Of a stretch of 64,000 nucleotides of DNA, positions 37,301 through 48,850 are shown piece after piece. The stretch covers positions 2,728,001 to 2,792,000 of the forward strand of contig BTPP01000005.1 of assembly GCA_037102815.1 (NCBI GenBank). Direction: 5' to 3'. The notes below the pieces were generated by a model. It had not been told where the DNA came from. It made no database searches and was given only the letters and a program-made list of their open reading frames with translations. Made by a program: the position numbers and the translations under genes. The stretch comes from Neurospora intermedia. Lineage: Eukaryota; Ascomycota; Sordariomycetes; Sordariales; Sordariaceae. How positions within the stretch are numbered: position 1 is the first letter of the stretch; every line of letters starts with the position of its first letter.

Positions 37301-37844
37301 ACGCTAGGGATTAATACTATTATCGTCGGAATTTATAGCGTTTTAGTAATTATTAAGCTAAAGAATATTTTTAATACAACCTAACTAGAAAAAAATAATA
37401 TATAGAGGATAATATAGCTTTATAAATAATATATATAAAATTTCATATTATTAGGACGAAAGGTAGTATTAATATATATAGGGTAGATATTAATATAAGA
37501 TAGTTTTAAAGGTAATTTTTCTACCTAAGCGCTCAATATTTAGACTTTTATATATATTAACACAAAAAAAACTATATTACAATAATCTACTACAAATTCT
37601 ATACCTCTAAGCATATTTACTTTTATTATTATATCTTATTATAGTATCGGAATTATATAATAAAGAATATAGCTAGCATCGATTTATATAGGGACGGTTT
37701 TGGAGGAGAGCTCTTTTCTACATCGAGGACTCAAACCTCTTTTTTAAGCATTCTCAATTAATACCGTTAAATATACTAAAAAAATCAATATACGGACTAT
37801 AAATCTAAAAGATTAGAAAGATTCAATTTGGATTTTTCATTTCT

Positions 37845-37917
37845 GGGCGCGCAGCGCCCTTTCTATGTGCGCGCAGCGCACGGGCCGCAGGCCCCCTTCC
37901 CAGCGGCCGCAGGCCGC
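37845..37917 (+). repeat. four consecutive GC-rich hairpins, each with a GCA loop
   Basis: Four perfect short palindromes follow one another: GGGCGC-GCA-GCGCCC (37845-37859), GTGCGC-GCA-GCGCAC (37867-37881), GGGCC-GCA-GGCCC (37882-37894) and GCGGCC-GCA-GGCCGC (37903-37917). Stem sequences differ but all loops are GCA. The row sits just inside the right inverted repeat of an element that is otherwise almost pure A+T, and its CpA loops have not been converted to TpA. No equivalent row is seen at the left end. Confidence 0.9.
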
Positions 37918-37951
37918 CCATGCCCAAAAAGAGGTCTGATTACTGAGATAA

Positions 37952-37958
37952 GGGACCT
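37952..37958 (+). repeat. right target-site duplication GGGACCT
   Basis: A direct repeat of 30704-30710 directly outside the right inverted repeat (CTGAGATAA). Confidence 0.8.
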
Positions 37959-39706
37959 ACGTGGAGCACGGACCAGGCGTGACATGGGCTGACCTACGCT
38001 GTATCCTTAGCATAGCCGCTAAAAGACAGCCTCAGTTCAATTGACCTCCCCAGAATCCCAGCGTAGTAGCGTGCAGCTCTGCCCTTTTAGGGTACCTAGC
38101 TGCTTAGCACTAACAGACCACTAACACCAGCATGCGCTGCTGGCCTTGGCACCCATGATCATACACGTGATCCAGGTCCTTCTTGATGTCTCCCGTTTCT
38201 CCACGGCCAACGGGCGACTTTTCTGCCAACCGCGTACACGTCATACCCTTTGTCTATAGTGCATAGCTGGATGAAATTTGATTCTTTGTAGCAGATTTCT
38301 GACGGCGATACCGATAAATCCGGGGTGTTACGGTTGATGAAGCCGAGATCCTGTCAGTCACTGACCCTGTAATTTTCCGGAACGAAACCCCCGAGACAGT
38401 TTGATTTCAGTTACCCACGGACAAGACGGTGAGACCATGTCACTTGGGGAAAAGTTCGAGACTTCTTCCATGCCAATAACCGCGATTCGAACGCGCGGGC
38501 ATTCGTGTTCTGTTTCGTTTTCTGTTTCTTCTATGCACCGTCGTTATTGTGCGTTTCAACATGTTATCTTGGGCGAGTGTCAAGATTAAAATAGAGCAAG
38601 CGTTCTATGCGACACAATCTGGGCGATTGTATGTTCGACTCTTCCTCGTCAAGAATATATCGCCGACACAGTAACTACGAGACAGCAACATACATGCCGG
38701 TCCAAGCGCGTAATATGGGACGCTTTATCATGTTCACAGTAGCAAGTCCTCAACTTGCGCTTCGCGACAAACCAGTGCGCGCTAGCTGAACGTTCTACTG
38801 TCCGCCCCCTCGTGGGCGCTCTTGGTCAATCCTTGTTGGAGGCGAACTGGCGGGATGCAAGCGATGCCATGCCATGACATGGTCGCTTATCTGAATCTCC
38901 CCGCATAACCGCTCACGCGCGCGTCGGTCGCCGCCTTGCTGAAATCCACCGTTGAAAACATGTCGGGGAAGAGTGACTGCTCAAACAGAACAATGAACGC
39001 ATCCCTAAAATCGACCACGGGCTCAAAACATCGTCAGTGTGCGTGGTGATGTCATTACGCGCTTTCTATCATCCTCCTCTACTTACCTTACTTAGTCTTG
39101 AGCCTAACAGTGTTGTCATGCAGAGGTAGGTTCTAGCATGGCAGTCATGTGAAGGATCAATTTCTCACTGCTATACATATATTGAAATGAACAAATGTTG
39201 TCCATACAGTACCGGTTGTCTCAAGTGGAACATTCCCCAATGGTCTCGCTGGTCCGGGGGACTCGGGAGCTTTAAGCGGGAGATCGACCACCAGGCACGG
39301 AACCCGACCGTTTGGCTTTTGTGACCCGTTCAAGTGATCATGTTCATGCAGGTACGCTTGATCGGATCCTGCACATCTTTACATATCGCCTCCCTCCTCC
39401 AATTTGGGGTGTGATCAACCGACAAGGTGTTGGAGATTTGATTTGGGTATGAACGATTTTTGCCCGCGGTATTGGCTTGTTACGAAAAATTAATGGCTTT
39501 GACACGAACTTCAATTTGACCAATGAATTGATACCAACCAACATGGAAGTAAGAGAGGGAACAAAGGAAGAAACTCAGCACACAATAACAACTTGATTTT
39601 AAAGGACCTCGAAATAAAAAAAATCATGAACAAAAAAAGACAAAAGGGCATGAAGAAAATAAAAAGCATCAAGTGAAATCGTAAATTCGAGAAAAAGCAA
39701 AAGATG
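37959..39706. other. no supported gene
   Basis: Ordinary-GC intergenic DNA between the transposon and the tRNA gene. The longest frames are about 60 codons and have no recognisable content. Confidence 0.5.
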
Positions 39707-39792
39707 AGGTCGTACCCGGAATCGAACCGGGGTTGCCGGAATGTTCTGATGAGATTCAGAATCCGGAGTGATAACCGCTACACTATACAACC
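39707..39792 (-). tRNA. tRNA-Gln(CTG) with intron
   Basis: Read from 39792 on the minus strand, the acceptor arm is GGTTGTA paired with TACGACC (one T-G), with discriminator T. The D arm is closed by GTG/CAC, the anticodon stem is CCGGA/TCCGG, and the T arm is CCCGG-TTCGATT-CCGGG. The loop TTCTGA gives anticodon CTG, and an intron of about 14 nt follows position 37. Without it the molecule has 72 nt. Reading the stem as TCCGG instead would give a TTC anticodon but breaks 3' pairing, so Gln is preferred. TTTT follows the 3' end. Confidence 0.92.
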
Positions 39793-40395
39793 GTTTCCAG
39801 TTGATGTTTCAAAGTCCGAACTCCAGTACCTATAATCCCCACTCCAACAGACAAGACACTCCCACGTAACACCAAGCGATTGAAGGACATGCAACACGAC
39901 GACCGAGGACACTCTAGTACTCATTTCCTTTTCAGCAACTGGACTCCTTCACCTTGGAATACCTACCTCTGCGTTTAAGAGAGGTTCACAGGATCGCGGC
40001 GTTATATCAATTAGTGGCATCAATCTCAGTGATGCATCACTTCCACCTCTTCCTAAAGACCAATGCATCCAGACAGCATCTGTCAGACTTTCACTGGTTG
40101 GTATATCAAGATTATCAGCAGATACATATCAACTGAAGATCAAGATCAAGCAAATGAGGTTCTCTGTCAGGAAATGTGTTCATGCGCCCTGGCCACATAC
40201 GTACAGGAATTCTGACGTCTCTTCTTACCGTCATTTTTTTTTTTTTTTTCACGGAAACAGACGCCATTACGTTACTCCCCTAAGTTTACCAAGGACGCGT
40301 GTCCACTTATCGTAGCGCCAGAATACCTCCCCTCTGCACCACACCAGTACGTGGGAGCAAATCATATGACACCCTCCTGTTGAGTTCGAAAGAAG

Positions 40396-40467
<72 letters not shown>

Positions 40468-41410
40468 CCGAACAAGTGAGTCTAAGGCTGACACGTTAAC
40501 CTGTGGAATGGGCGGTTCTCGCCATGCATACCTTTCTCGGAAAACAGAGGTTGGAAACGCTGATAATCATGATACATAATCACCATGTCCAATATTCTGC
40601 GCGCATTTTCGGGGTTATTTGAGGCTGAGAGAATGAAACGCACATCCATCACATCACAGCCCCCGCTTGCACACCGGCGCGTAGCGTCAAGATGTGACGC
40701 GTATGTAGGTAGTGTAGATGGACTAACCAGATTTGTGAACGGGCTCGGGTTTTGCGCCAGCTTTGTGACACCCATCGTGACTGAGTATCGAGACCGGGAA
40801 AAATGAACCATACAAACACACGTCAGGTACTGGAAATTCAAAGGAAGGGAAGATCATGCGATCTAGAAGACACCAAGCGAGAATACCGTAGTGAGGTTGT
40901 AAAAGTTGTCCAAATAACCGGACTGCCAACGGTAGGCCCAGTTAAGATTCAAGTTGTAATGTGTCTAGCTGTATATGCAGAAGATGATGAAGAAGTTAAA
41001 AAAAGTGTTTGTAAACCGAGCCCACATAAGTACGGCTCATGCAAAAGGTGAAGAAAAAAGAATACCCAAAACAAGACGAGACCATCAAAAAACCCAATGG
41101 CCTCGTCCATCCATCCATGCATTCATCCTATGAATGCCCAAGAAGTGAAGTAATTAACGCCTTTTTGGTTCCCGGTGTACCATAGGTATCCATTTGTCCG
41201 TCCGTCCGTCTCATATCATCCATCCATCTGGTCATTCGAGTTGGTCGTCATGCAGCGGGGGGTATAGATCCCAACTCGAGTGTGTCATCGCTGCCAACCA
41301 AAACAAAAGACAGGCAGTCCCTGTCCTGGGTATACACAGGCCCAAATAACCATTATTATCACCCATCATCTCCCTTCGTTCCATTATGATCATGATCGCA
41401 AGAGGTTTGT
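39793..41410. other. no supported gene; contains a long poly(A) tract
   Basis: There are short frames only. Two small frames at 40267-40499 consist of the homopolymer translated as poly-Lys or poly-Phe and are artefacts. The part next to 41411 probably holds the 3' untranslated region of the GPI-protein gene. Confidence 0.5.
40396..40466 (+). repeat. poly(A) tract of 71
   Basis: 71 uninterrupted A after GAAAGAAG and before GCCGAAC. No retroelement body or target duplication is recognisable beside it. The length is prone to change and to assembly error. Confidence 0.9.
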
Positions 41411-41779
41411 TTAAATGGCAAACCCAGCAGCAACAACCAACCCGATGACCACCATGCCAAACTCGCTCTTGCGATCCAGGTTGGCCCCATTGGTGTTACC
41501 AGATGTGCTGGCCGAAGGAGCAGCGCCAGTGGACGAAGCACCAGCACCAACCTTGGAGGTGACGGTAGCAGTGGTCTCTTCAGTGCTCGCCGCGGGCTTG
41601 CTGATAAAGGTGCTGTTGGAGTAGATACCGCCGGGCTTGGTGGAGATCACACCTCCAGTGCCGGTGGGCAGGGGAACGACACCGGTGGAGAGACCGACGG
41701 GGGCGGTAGAGAGAGGGACGGAGCTTTGGGCGGCGGCGAGGCCAGCGAGGGTGGAGACGATGAGGGTCTTGAACTGCAT
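41411..41779 (-). CDS. small GPI-anchored cell-wall protein
   Basis: 122 residues, one exon. MQFKTLIVSTLAGLAAAQS is a clear signal peptide with cleavage near residue 17-18. The middle is Ser/Thr/Gly/Ala/Pro-rich with one N-glycosylation site (NST), as in O-glycosylated wall proteins. The C terminus has small residues (SGNTNGAN) as a likely omega site, a short charged spacer (LDRKSEFG) and a hydrophobic tail (MVVIGLVVAAGFAI), the standard GPI-attachment layout. No catalytic domain is present, and Cys residues are absent, which rules out CFEM-type proteins. A TATA box lies about 75 bp upstream of the start. A structural or surface role is inferred. Confidence 0.85.
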   Translation of the reverse strand: MQFKTLIVSTLAGLAAAQSSVPLSTAPVGLSTGVVPLPTGTGGVISTKPGGIYSNSTFISKPAASTEETTATVTSKVGAGASSTGAAPSASTSGNTNGANLDRKSEFGMVVIGLVVAAGFAI

Positions 41780-41853
41780 TTTTGCTGTTTGTTTGGGTTG
41801 TTTGTGTGTTGTTTTTTTGTGTGTTCAGTAGCTTGGCTGACTGTTGTTTTCGG

Positions 41854-41862
41854 CTTTATATA
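41854..41862 (-). promoter_or_regulatory. TATA box of the GPI-protein gene
   Basis: TATATAAAG on the minus strand, about 75 bp upstream of the start codon at 41779. The leader between them is T-rich and G/T-repetitive on the plus strand (A/C-rich as transcribed). Confidence 0.55.
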
Positions 41863-41869
41863 TTGATAT

Positions 41870-43663
41870 TGTGATTATATGTTTGTCTGGTAGTTGAACG
41901 AGATGTGTGGAATCGTTATGTGATTACCGAATCGAATTCGTGTGGTTTGACTGAACGAGTGTGTGTTGGTAAGACCAAAAAAAAAGAGAAGCGAGATATC
42001 CAAGAAGGAGAGAAAAACAGAACTTCACCTTCAAGCGGCACGCAGGCCGTCTTTTAATACGAACGAAGGAAGCAACGCCAAAAAGGTTTGCCCAGTCATC
42101 TGTAACGGTTCTGGACTCTGTCTGGACCGCACATGCTCACTCAGATGATTACAAGGATCGATCCCCGTATCAAGGAGGCCGCATACAGTCTAATCTCGGG
42201 AATCCAAACGCCATGGCGTCCAATGTTTCTCCGGCGTCCAGATTGACAAAAAAAGAAACTTCGACTGGCTGCTGGATGGGTGGGCTGGAGCGGAAGGGAA
42301 CCCCGTGGTGGGAGTGGTGTGTGTGGAAGGGAACCGGCGTAATGCAGCCAGCCGCATAAGAGAGGGCAGGGGGGTGTGAGGGCAGCGGACAATGCGAAGC
42401 CCCTTCACTTCAATGGTCTCAAGTGGTTGCATTTCAGCCAGCTCAATGCAGGCCGCGTGTGTCCAGTCGTTCGATTGGGGAAGATTCTAGGTTAACTGGG
42501 GGGTGTGGGATGCTTCAACCAGGATGCGCAGGCGATCCCTCAGTGGCCCTCCTCCGATTGCAAGCAACCACAGCCATGAAAGATGATTGGACAAAGAGGG
42601 ATGCTAAGGGAGATGCGACGATGCCCTCGGCTAACTGCTCTCACAAAGGCAACGTTGAGAACCCCAGTGACCCCCTGTCCGCCCGGCCTTGCGTGGCTTG
42701 ATTCGACGGACTGTTTTGAGTTTTGAAACGGTTTGTTGCCATTGCATTTTTTGACGTCTTTGCTCTGAGATTTGACACAAGAAAATAGGAGACTCGAGGG
42801 ATAGTTCCAGAACCGAGGTTGCAACATTGCGCGGTCTGGGAAGAAATGCCTTTGCGAGACACACCTAGCTTGTGACTTGTGACGGATCTTGAGGCTGTCA
42901 AGACATCTTGTGCATCTTGGTGGACCCTTTTTTGCTATGTATGATCGAGGCACAGCTAGGCGTACCTGTAATTGTCTTTGATCCACCACATCACCAAGTT
43001 TTGCTTACAACGACACTCCTTCAACTGAAAGGTGTCTGAATGGCGGCAGAATACATTATAGTATTCTAGCTGCAGGTCAGCAGCCATATTGGATCTGCAG
43101 TGCCATGATGGTGATCCGGTCCCGTCAACGTTGTATGGGCGTGGAGGGTTTGGATTAGATGGCAACTGGCCTGTCAGTGGTTCGACGGGATGATGTTATC
43201 CGGATCGTGGATGATCACCACATTGAAGCTGCAGCAGCAATACGAGCAGAAGCAACACGCGTACTTTGTTATTGAATGCTACTGTTGTGAGAAAAAAAAA
43301 AGATAGAAGATTGCGATAGTCAGCCATCCACGCCACCGAGGCCACCTGAGTCACTTGCAAGGGGCAGTGACAGGATCGCTGGGCTGAGCTGAGGGAGTGT
43401 GGCTAGAGGTACATTCACCCTGAACCCTCTATCCTCTGAAGGAAGGGATCGCAATACGATCGATATGTCCGTCGCTTTTTGACCGCTGCGCTGGGTCGCA
43501 CGACGCGTCAATCAGTGACGAGTCTGACAGAGAAAAGATCCGATGATGTACACTACATTAACCGTGTGCAATGGAAATAGAAATTCGAGAAGGATATTCC
43601 TTGATACGAGCGACATATTTTTGGATGCCGGGTTGGGTATGGAATGCGATTGCGTATGACGGT
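41870..43663. other. no supported gene
   Basis: Ordinary-GC DNA between the GPI-protein promoter and the MULE. The longest frame (42989-42540 minus, 149 codons) has no domain, and the plus strand is open opposite it. No call is made. Confidence 0.45.
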
Positions 43664-44949
43664 GGAATGGAGGGACTCGGTATCCAGGTCCGCGTACAAA
43701 TCCCCAATTACCTCTTTAGGAAGCGCACGTGATAGAGCATTAGCTACGAAAATACCTTTTTTCAAGCGCTAGAAGTCTCGCGCAAGTGCGTACTAATAAT
43801 TTTAGTACCTTTGTATTATTTTAGCCGCGGATCCTCTCCAATTTCCGTGCGGTCTGTACTATCGTGTCCGTGTTGCGTTCATCCCGTTTCTCGCTTGTGT
43901 ATTATTTATATAATATTCTACAATTTGAATTGAAATTATTATATAAACCTACCCTAATTACAATTATAAAAATAAGTAAGTTGTTCGTAGTTATTAATTT
44001 ATTCTTGCTCTAAATTAATATTTGTACGTAATAGGTATATTTACTATTCCGCTAGACGAATAAGAGTTCATTGAATTGTTCTTTAATAATATAAATACTT
44101 CTATTGTAAATACCGCCTACAATATATATTAACCTCCTTTAATATTAACACTTTAAATTAAGATTTAGTAATAGCGGGGGCTAAACCGTTCTACCTTTAA
44201 ACTAATTAGTTCGCTATTAGTACTTATATTAAGTTCGCTTCCTATTGCTAGTAAGGTAAAATTTATTAACGGGCCTTCTAGAAGGCGACGGTAATAATTA
44301 AAAAAACTAAAACGAGTAGAACTATAAAGGTCTTCTTCGCCTCTACCCTCTTCTTTACTAGTACCCCCTTCCTCGCCTCTACCCCCTTCTTCGCTAGTAC
44401 CCCCTTCTTTACCATTACTCCCTTCCTCCCCACTTTCTGGTAGAGGTATTAACCTTGTACTTGAGTTGTAAGGTAACCGTCGTAGGATACGAAACTAGGA
44501 GTTTATTAAATTAATCCGAATTGTTCCGGGGATATTTAACGGCGGTCTCTATATACTAGAGTAGATAATTATTATTTGTGAGCGTTACTTTCGAATAAAT
44601 AAATTTTAAGTAAGTAAGGATGAATAGGAGTACAATTGGCGGTGGGTTTTATACTTTTGGATTAAGAGGGATGGATTAAAAAGGTTAAAATTGGGTATTA
44701 GGTAAGATTATTATTACTATCGCTTATACCAAAGTAAGTTAGATAATAATAGTAGAACCGGTTTTACATTGAAAGTTATTTGTATATTTGGTAGTTGTTT
44801 TGTAAATCTATAGTTGGAAGAAATTCTAGAAGGGATTTATTAAATTACTATTATTAATAATTATATTTATAATATACCAACATATAATTAAATTACGATA
44901 CTAATAGCTATTTAAGAGTACATTATTTTTTTATTAGAAGCTGGTTACT

Positions 44950-46950
44950 TTTTTACTATAGTAGAATATATAGTATTCGGGCGGGAAAATACTCCCGTTG
45001 AGAGACTATACTTAGAAAATTGCGGTAGTCGATAGTTTAATATATAAAAGATTATTAATTTGAAACGGCAGTTAGGTATAAAAATTAAAAAGTATTATTA
45101 ATTTTCGAAGAAGGATAGTTTAGTAAATGAGTTATAGGAGTATTTAAATTACTTTAGCGAATTATTAGTATAAATGAATAATAAGAAATTGAAATAGAAA
45201 GGTTGGTTAGTTATAATAGAAGGAAACGATATTAATTTGAAAAAGAAAAAAAAAAAGGAGGGATTAATTGGGTTAGTCTTTGTAAAGTAGTTTGGTTTAG
45301 ATACTTTACAAAAGCGAGGGAAGATTACTATTATAGATGTAACTTATAAAATAAATTATTATAGCTTCTATTTATTTACAGTTATAGTGTAAGACGATTG
45401 CGGTTCTTGGCTTTTTATTACGTTCTTCTATACTATTTATTAATATACCGATATTATTGAAGTATGTTTGAGAATTTTGATTGATTGGTATAGTAGTTTA
45501 GATGGTTGGGTTCTAAAGTATATAGTAACGGACGATTTAGTAGTTGAGTAATTAATTATCTGTAGTACTTTTACTAATAAGGGGAGAGTTATTATTATTT
45601 AGTATTTATTATATAGGAAATATTCCTAGAGTTTATTATATAAAAATATTTAAAATAACGAAGAATATTTAGAAGCTATAGGTATAGTACTATACTACCG
45701 ATTAACCGAGGAGAAATGTTTTGTATTTATTAATATAGTTATTGTTCGAAGTATTCGTAAGTAAGTAGTTTATATTAAGAAGAATTGGAAGTTAGAAATT
45801 AAATATTAGGCTTACTAGTTTAAATATAGTATTCCTTTATTTCTTTAAATTAATACTACGAATATAATTAAGTCTTAGTATAGTTACTTTAAAATTAAAA
45901 ACGCTACAAAATAGGAGATAGTAGGGTTTTATAGTTTAAAAGGTAGTCTTATTACTATTATAGATAGACTAAAAGATTATTATTGTCTAATTAATAAACG
46001 GAGGATTCGTAGTAGATATTAGCGTAGACTTCTCGTATATATATTTCTAGATTTTGGTTTTGAATAGTTACTTGTTCGTATATAAATTATAGTCTTTAAA
46101 AAGTTTTACGAAGCAAGAAAAAAAATACACACCCTTAAAGAAATTTAGGAAGGATATATAAAAGTACTTAGTTGGGAAGTAGTATATAAGAGAGATAATT
46201 AGTTGTAAATCCTCTACCTATTTAATATTATTTGGGATATTATACTAATATATTATAATTATAATGCTAATGAGGTTATTCTTCTTAAACCTTTTGATAA
46301 TAAACTTTAAGACTATAATTACTTTAAATTAGATTATTTATTATTGAAAAATATTAATAATAATTAAGTAAAAATAAGTGATCTTCTTACTAGTATACCT
46401 CTCTATAAATATAGATGGTTCGTAGCGTAGTAGCTCCTATATACTTATATTTAGCATTATTATCTTATATTCAATTTATTACTTCTAGTATATTTTATTT
46501 AATTAATTAATCTTTAGGTAGAAAATGGCTTTAAGGTTTATAAAAAGATTAAAATACTATTTAAGGGTATATTTAATAATATTATTAGTATACTATTAAA
46601 ATAAAAGCTATAGATTCGAAAGATTGGCGAACAGTTGAATATAAATATTTACCGAATTAGAGATTCAGTAATAGTTTGCGGAGGTTCCGTAGAAGAAACG
46701 GATTATTAGTTTCAAGTTTTTATTAATAAAGTAAAAGAAAGTATCGACGTTATTTTTATTATTAATTTAGAAGATTTGTAATAGTAGCAGCTAGAAGCTT
46801 TAGGGGAGGATTTAGATTAGTATATTGTATAAAGTTTTATAGTATATTATTTAATATTTTATTCGAGTTAAAATATTAAAGTTTTAATTATTTTTTTAAG
46901 GCTACCCCCTTTAATATATTATAAAAATATATTTTATATACCATTTATTA
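44950..46950 (+). pseudogene. MULE transposase relic
   Basis: A plus-strand coding signal interrupted by many stops. ITIIDVTYKINYY (about 45325-45365) carries the first catalytic Asp in the MULE DxTYKTN context. DDCGSWLF and a T-D-D-L-V-V-E word (about 45525-45545) give the second Asp region. Further on are RLTEEKCFVF (about 45700) and NIIKS-YSYFK (about 45860), which recalls the TNxxESWHxxLK stretch that follows the catalytic domain in fungal MULE transposases. About 1.9 kb is recognisable. Changes are of C-to-T/G-to-A type as RIP leaves, and the gene cannot be active. Confidence 0.7.
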
Positions 46951-47689
46951 AAAGTTAGAAGGTTATAGGTGCTATATAATTATAACCCTATAGCGGAGTA
47001 GTACTATATATATAGCGTTATAAACTAATAATACTTTAACCTTTACAAAGTATTTTTGAATATAAATATATAGCAAAATGAAAAAAAAGGTTAGATAATT
47101 GTTAATAAATATATTTTATATTAATATATTAATTTATAAATTATATATTTAAGTATATACGATATTATAAGTAGAAATATATATTTTTTTTAATTTTTAT
47201 TATTATTATACTTAGTAGTAGTACTAAACTACCCCTCCGTTGAACCTCTCGTATAAGTAATAAGATAAAATATTCCAATATAAAATATTCCTAAATTCCT
47301 ATATAGAATAATATTTAATATAGTAAAGTAAATAAGTATATAAGTAACGCAGTAAATTATTTAAGTTTAAAGTTAGATTATTAATAAATAAATTACTAAA
47401 TAGGCGGTTACCCTTCTATTTTATTTTCTCTCGTTACATTGCCTTCTCTTCTTTTCCCTCTTCCTCTATTATACAATATTACTATTTTCGTACGTATCCC
47501 TCCCCCTTTCAATTATACATATGATTTTTATTAATAATATTAATATATTTAGCAAGTTTATTCTCTTGCGCTGCGTTGCTCTTTCTCTCGTACGTATTTT
47601 TTTTTTTTTTTCTGTACGCGATCTAATTCTAAGTACGAATTTAAATTGATATATTTATAATTATTTAATATATAATAATAATAATAACA

Positions 47690-48850
47690 ATAACCGACCG
47701 TTTTAACTATAGCTCCTAATATTTATACTAATAGTAGTTTTACTTCTAATTAGGGCTTTACATTTATTAATATCTAAATTGCCCCTACTACCCCTGTTAT
47801 TAAGACCGGCGTTGGTAATAATAATAAGCGTAAGGTTAATATTATTGCTACTAATTCCTTTACCCCTACTAAAAAAAATATAAGAATTATTCCTTTATAA
47901 TTCTTTACTTATATTTCTATATTTTAATATTAACTAGAAGGTTGCTACTCCTACTACTCTTATTAAGAAGCTTAGCGTAGAGTGTAGGATTCTATATGCT
48001 TTTTATATTATTAGGGTTGAAAAAAACCCTAAATAGAAATACTATAACTAAATTAGTAAAGGAGTTCTATATTTTAAATATTTTAGAAATAGCTACTATA
48101 AATATTGTATCCCGGTGAGAAACCTTAAAGAAACTTTAATTTAACCTCTAATAATTTACTAATTTTTTTTTTTTTTTTTTTTTTTTAAGTTTCCGACGGC
48201 ATCCTTAATAGAGTCTTTGCTTAGTAGGATAAGAATACTAATAAAAGAGGCAAGCGCTCCGCTACCTTTATAGAGGAGTATAATAATATTGCAAGAATTA
48301 TTACAGCTATTAAGAAAAAAATTGCTACTATTCCTCCTTATATAGGTATAAGCCCCTTCGGTCCGTCCTTATACCCCTTTAATAGCTATACTTCTATTAG
48401 TTCTCTCTAGAATTAATTTATAATTAAGAAGGAGACTAAGACCGAAACTTAGGAGGAGAAGGAGTTTACTTTATATATTCGCTAAATTGAAATTTTAGAG
48501 AAAATTGCTAGCTCTCTTAGCACCTATTTACTTATCCTCGCTTAGTAAATTATAGGTACTAAGGATATCTTTAATAATATTAACCGTAGCTTTATAAGTT
48601 TCTAAATTTTTTAAATTTACTAAGGAACTTTTATTAATTTATTATAAAATAGTTTGATATTAGTAATTATAGTATTTACAGTATTGCCCTTCTTAAAGAT
48701 AATAATAAGGAAGATAGTGGTATTTAGGAGGAGGGTAGTAGTAAGGAGGGTAATAATAAGGGCGTTAGTAAGAAGTAGAATTTGTTTTTAGCTACGGAAT
48801 TAGAGCGGTTTAATTTTTCTTAGGTATTAGGTAGTATTTATTAAGGGGTT
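47690..48850 (+). pseudogene. second gene relic in the MULE, possible zinc-knuckle protein
   Basis: A separate plus-strand coding signal of about 1.1 kb lies downstream of the transposase. Thr/Pro-rich N-terminal words are followed near 48040-48130 by a stretch (VLYFKYFRNSYYKYCIPV) in which Tyr at regular spacing could be former Cys of a zinc knuckle. An acidic, Glu/Lys-rich helical region follows (about 48440-48530). The family is not recognised. It lies within the inverted repeats, so it belongs to the element or was captured by it. Confidence 0.35.

Larger units (their letters stand above)
30711..37951. mobile_element. 7.24-kb RIP-mutated DNA transposon with TIRs, RecQ-like helicase and a second gene relic
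   Basis: The ends are imperfect inverted repeats of about 40 bp. On the left is GTTATCTCAG-CGC-TCAGACCTC-CTCTTTCCTGGGC (30711-30744); read inward from the right is TTATCTCAG-TAA-TCAGACCTC-TTTTTGGGC (37951-37922). A 7-bp duplication flanks both. TCAGACCTC recurs inverted inside the left end near 30851. The interior, about 30.9-37.8 kb, is extremely A+T-rich with CpA loss and many stops, as RIP leaves. Two convergent gene relics can still be traced (separate entries), and the right subterminal part keeps a GC-rich hairpin row. There is no reverse transcriptase or LTR. The superfamily is unassigned. Confidence 0.8.

Noticed and set aside
37845-37917. CRISPR-like or mitochondrial PstI-type palindrome array
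   Set aside because: There are no constant repeats with variable spacers, and the stems do not contain the CTGCAG core of the Neurospora mitochondrial palindromes.
30711-37951. Helitron interpretation of the helicase-bearing element
   Set aside because: Clear terminal inverted repeats and a 6-7-bp target duplication are present; Helitrons have neither, and no Rep-type motif was seen.
40267-40499. Two frames encoding long poly-Phe or poly-Lys
   Set aside because: They are translations of the 71-A tract, not genes.
42540-42989. 149-codon minus-strand frame between the GPI-protein gene and the MULE
   Set aside because: No recognisable domain and other overlapping frames are equally open.
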